From Synergistaceae bacterium (lineage in GTDB: Bacteria > Synergistota > Synergistia > Synergistales > Aminobacteriaceae), in NCBI GenBank assembly GCA_017446645.1, contig JAFSQO010000279.1:1-6665 (forward strand): a stretch of 6,665 bases of DNA, read 5' to 3'. Positions 6,362-6,665 of the stretch are shown here, piece by piece. Numbering within the stretch: the stretch's first letter is position 1; each line of letters opens with the position of its first letter. The notes below the pieces were generated by a model, which was not told where the DNA came from, searched no databases, and was given only the letters and a program-made list of their open reading frames with translations. Both the position numbers and the translations under genes were made by a program.

Positions 6362-6465
6362 GTGTTACACGTTTTGACAAACTTCAAAGGTCAATAAAAG
6401 TGATGTGTAAGTTTATCCGCAAATCTTACACAAATCTTACACAACTTACACTCAAACTTGCACAC
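6362..6465. repeat. Iteron cluster C: hairpin pair plus reverse repeats
   Basis: This cluster starts with GTGTTACAC (6362-6370), a near-palindromic half-match. TGTGTAAG (6404-6411) is followed by reverse copies CTTACACA at 6425-6432 and 6436-6443 (11-bp step), CTTACACT at 6445-6452 and the weaker CTTGCACA at 6458-6465. The forward copy and the first reverse copy form a perfect 8-bp inverted repeat with a 13-nt loop. Confidence 0.8.
6413..6421 (+). promoter_or_regulatory. DnaA-box-like site inside iteron cluster C
   Basis: TTATCCGCA differs from the TTATCCACA consensus at one position and lies in the loop between the inverted octamers of cluster C. Its core, ATCCGCAAA (6415-6423), recurs at 6146-6154 right after the third repeat of cluster A, so it may instead be a second element-specific motif. 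Confidence 0.3.
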
Positions 6466-6466
6466 T

Positions 6467-6495
6467 AAAACAAAACCCCTCTGTCAGCAAGAGGG
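6467..6495 (-). terminator. Intrinsic terminator of the right-edge minus-strand gene
   Basis: Read on the minus strand, CCCTCT (6495-6490), a 7-nt loop and AGAGGG (6482-6477) form a 6-bp stem. It is followed by G, TTTT, G, TTTT. The stem begins 29 nt after the stop codon of the minus-strand gene ending at 6525, as expected for its terminator. Confidence 0.65.
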
Positions 6496-6524
6496 CTACG
6501 AGATGGCGAGGGGGTCTCAAAGCT

Positions 6525-6665
6525 CTAAAGCAAATTGGTGAAATAAAGTGAAGAAAGCCCCGCTCTAATGCCGAAACGAGTCAGTACAAAGTCGTATTTA
6601 GTCGGGTCATCAGGTGATATTTTTCTGAATGAGTCCGTGATTTCGATTGCAGTCTTGAGATCAGC
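6525..6665 (-). CDS. C-terminal fragment of a TIGR02757/DUF2400-like protein (5' partial)
   Basis: The last 46 codons of a minus-strand gene run from the right window edge to a TAG at 6527-6525. The visible peptide contains TAIEITDSFRKISPDDP and then TKYDFVLTRFGIRAG. This resembles the conserved C-terminal pattern of the TIGR02757 (DUF2400) family, where an ALEIT-like helix is followed by a DPxKYDFAL-like motif. The family's biochemical role is not established to my knowledge, and most of the protein is out of view. A terminator hairpin follows the stop. It is convergent with the primase-helicase gene and probably belongs to the host chromosome rather than to the replication module. Family assignment rests on one short segment remembered from the family, so it is moderate. 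Confidence 0.6.
   Translation of the reverse strand, partial: ADLKTAIEITDSFRKISPDDPTKYDFVLTRFGIRAGLSSLYFTNLL

Larger units (their letters stand above)
6117..6465. other. Putative replication origin (iteron-type) of the primase-helicase element
   Basis: This stretch of about 350 bp holds no convincing gene. It carries eight exact TGTGTAAG octamers (four on each strand) plus several near-copies, AT-rich inverted repeats and a DnaA-box-like TTATCCGCA at 6413-6421 (8 of 9 to TTATCCACA). I did not notice the octamer elsewhere in the window. Iterons beside an initiator or primase-helicase gene are the usual layout of plasmid and satellite-phage origins; P4 alpha, for instance, binds its own octamer repeats at ori and crr. 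Function as an origin is inference. The alternative is an operator array controlling the primase-helicase or the right-hand gene. Confidence 0.6.

Noticed and set aside
6117..6465. CRISPR-like array
   Set aside because: Repeats are 8-11 bp, in both orientations and with irregular spacing; there are no spacers of uniform length and no cas genes.

Overview
The window most likely comes from a member of the Synergistota (Synergistetes), probably a gut or rumen type. The main evidence is the C-terminus of the first protein: a Ser/Gly/Asn-rich linker, a Gly-Gly-Cys-Asn motif, a hydrophobic segment and a basic tail. This matches the Synergist-CTERM sorting signal of that phylum. Start sites use Shine-Dalgarno cores from AGGAGGTGAT, including GGTGAT variants. 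No rRNA, tRNA, CRISPR array or insertion sequence was found.

Left part (1-2824, + strand): a surface-anchored alpha/beta hydrolase (lipase/esterase type) whose 5' end lies outside the window, followed after 5 bp by a small glutaredoxin-like protein. After a 131-bp gap comes a complete small heat-shock protein (Hsp20) gene that ends at a clear intrinsic terminator.

Middle (2832-3633): a two-gene PIN-domain toxin-antitoxin-like pair on the minus strand, with the toxin-like gene first, a 20-bp overlap, and a far stronger ribosome binding site on the small partner gene. An AT-rich region of about 105 bp separates it from the divergent primase-helicase gene.

Right part (3655-6527): one large phage/satellite-type replication protein of 822 residues combines a zinc-finger-like N-terminus that has lost its cysteines, a Toprim primase domain, and a D5-type superfamily 3 helicase. 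Starting exactly over its stop codon, about 350 bp of non-coding DNA hold eight exact copies of the octamer TGTGTAAG (four per orientation) plus several near-copies. They fall in three clusters, one of which mirrors itself around an AT-rich core. I read the protein and the array as a candidate replicon, an initiator/primase-helicase next to its iteron-type origin, perhaps the replication module of an integrated satellite or plasmid-like element. No integrase, capsid or partition gene is visible, so the extent and mobility of the element are unknown.

Right edge: a minus-strand gene enters the window with only its last 46 codons, which resemble the C-terminus of the TIGR02757/DUF2400 family. 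It is followed by its own terminator hairpin, so the array sits between two convergent genes.
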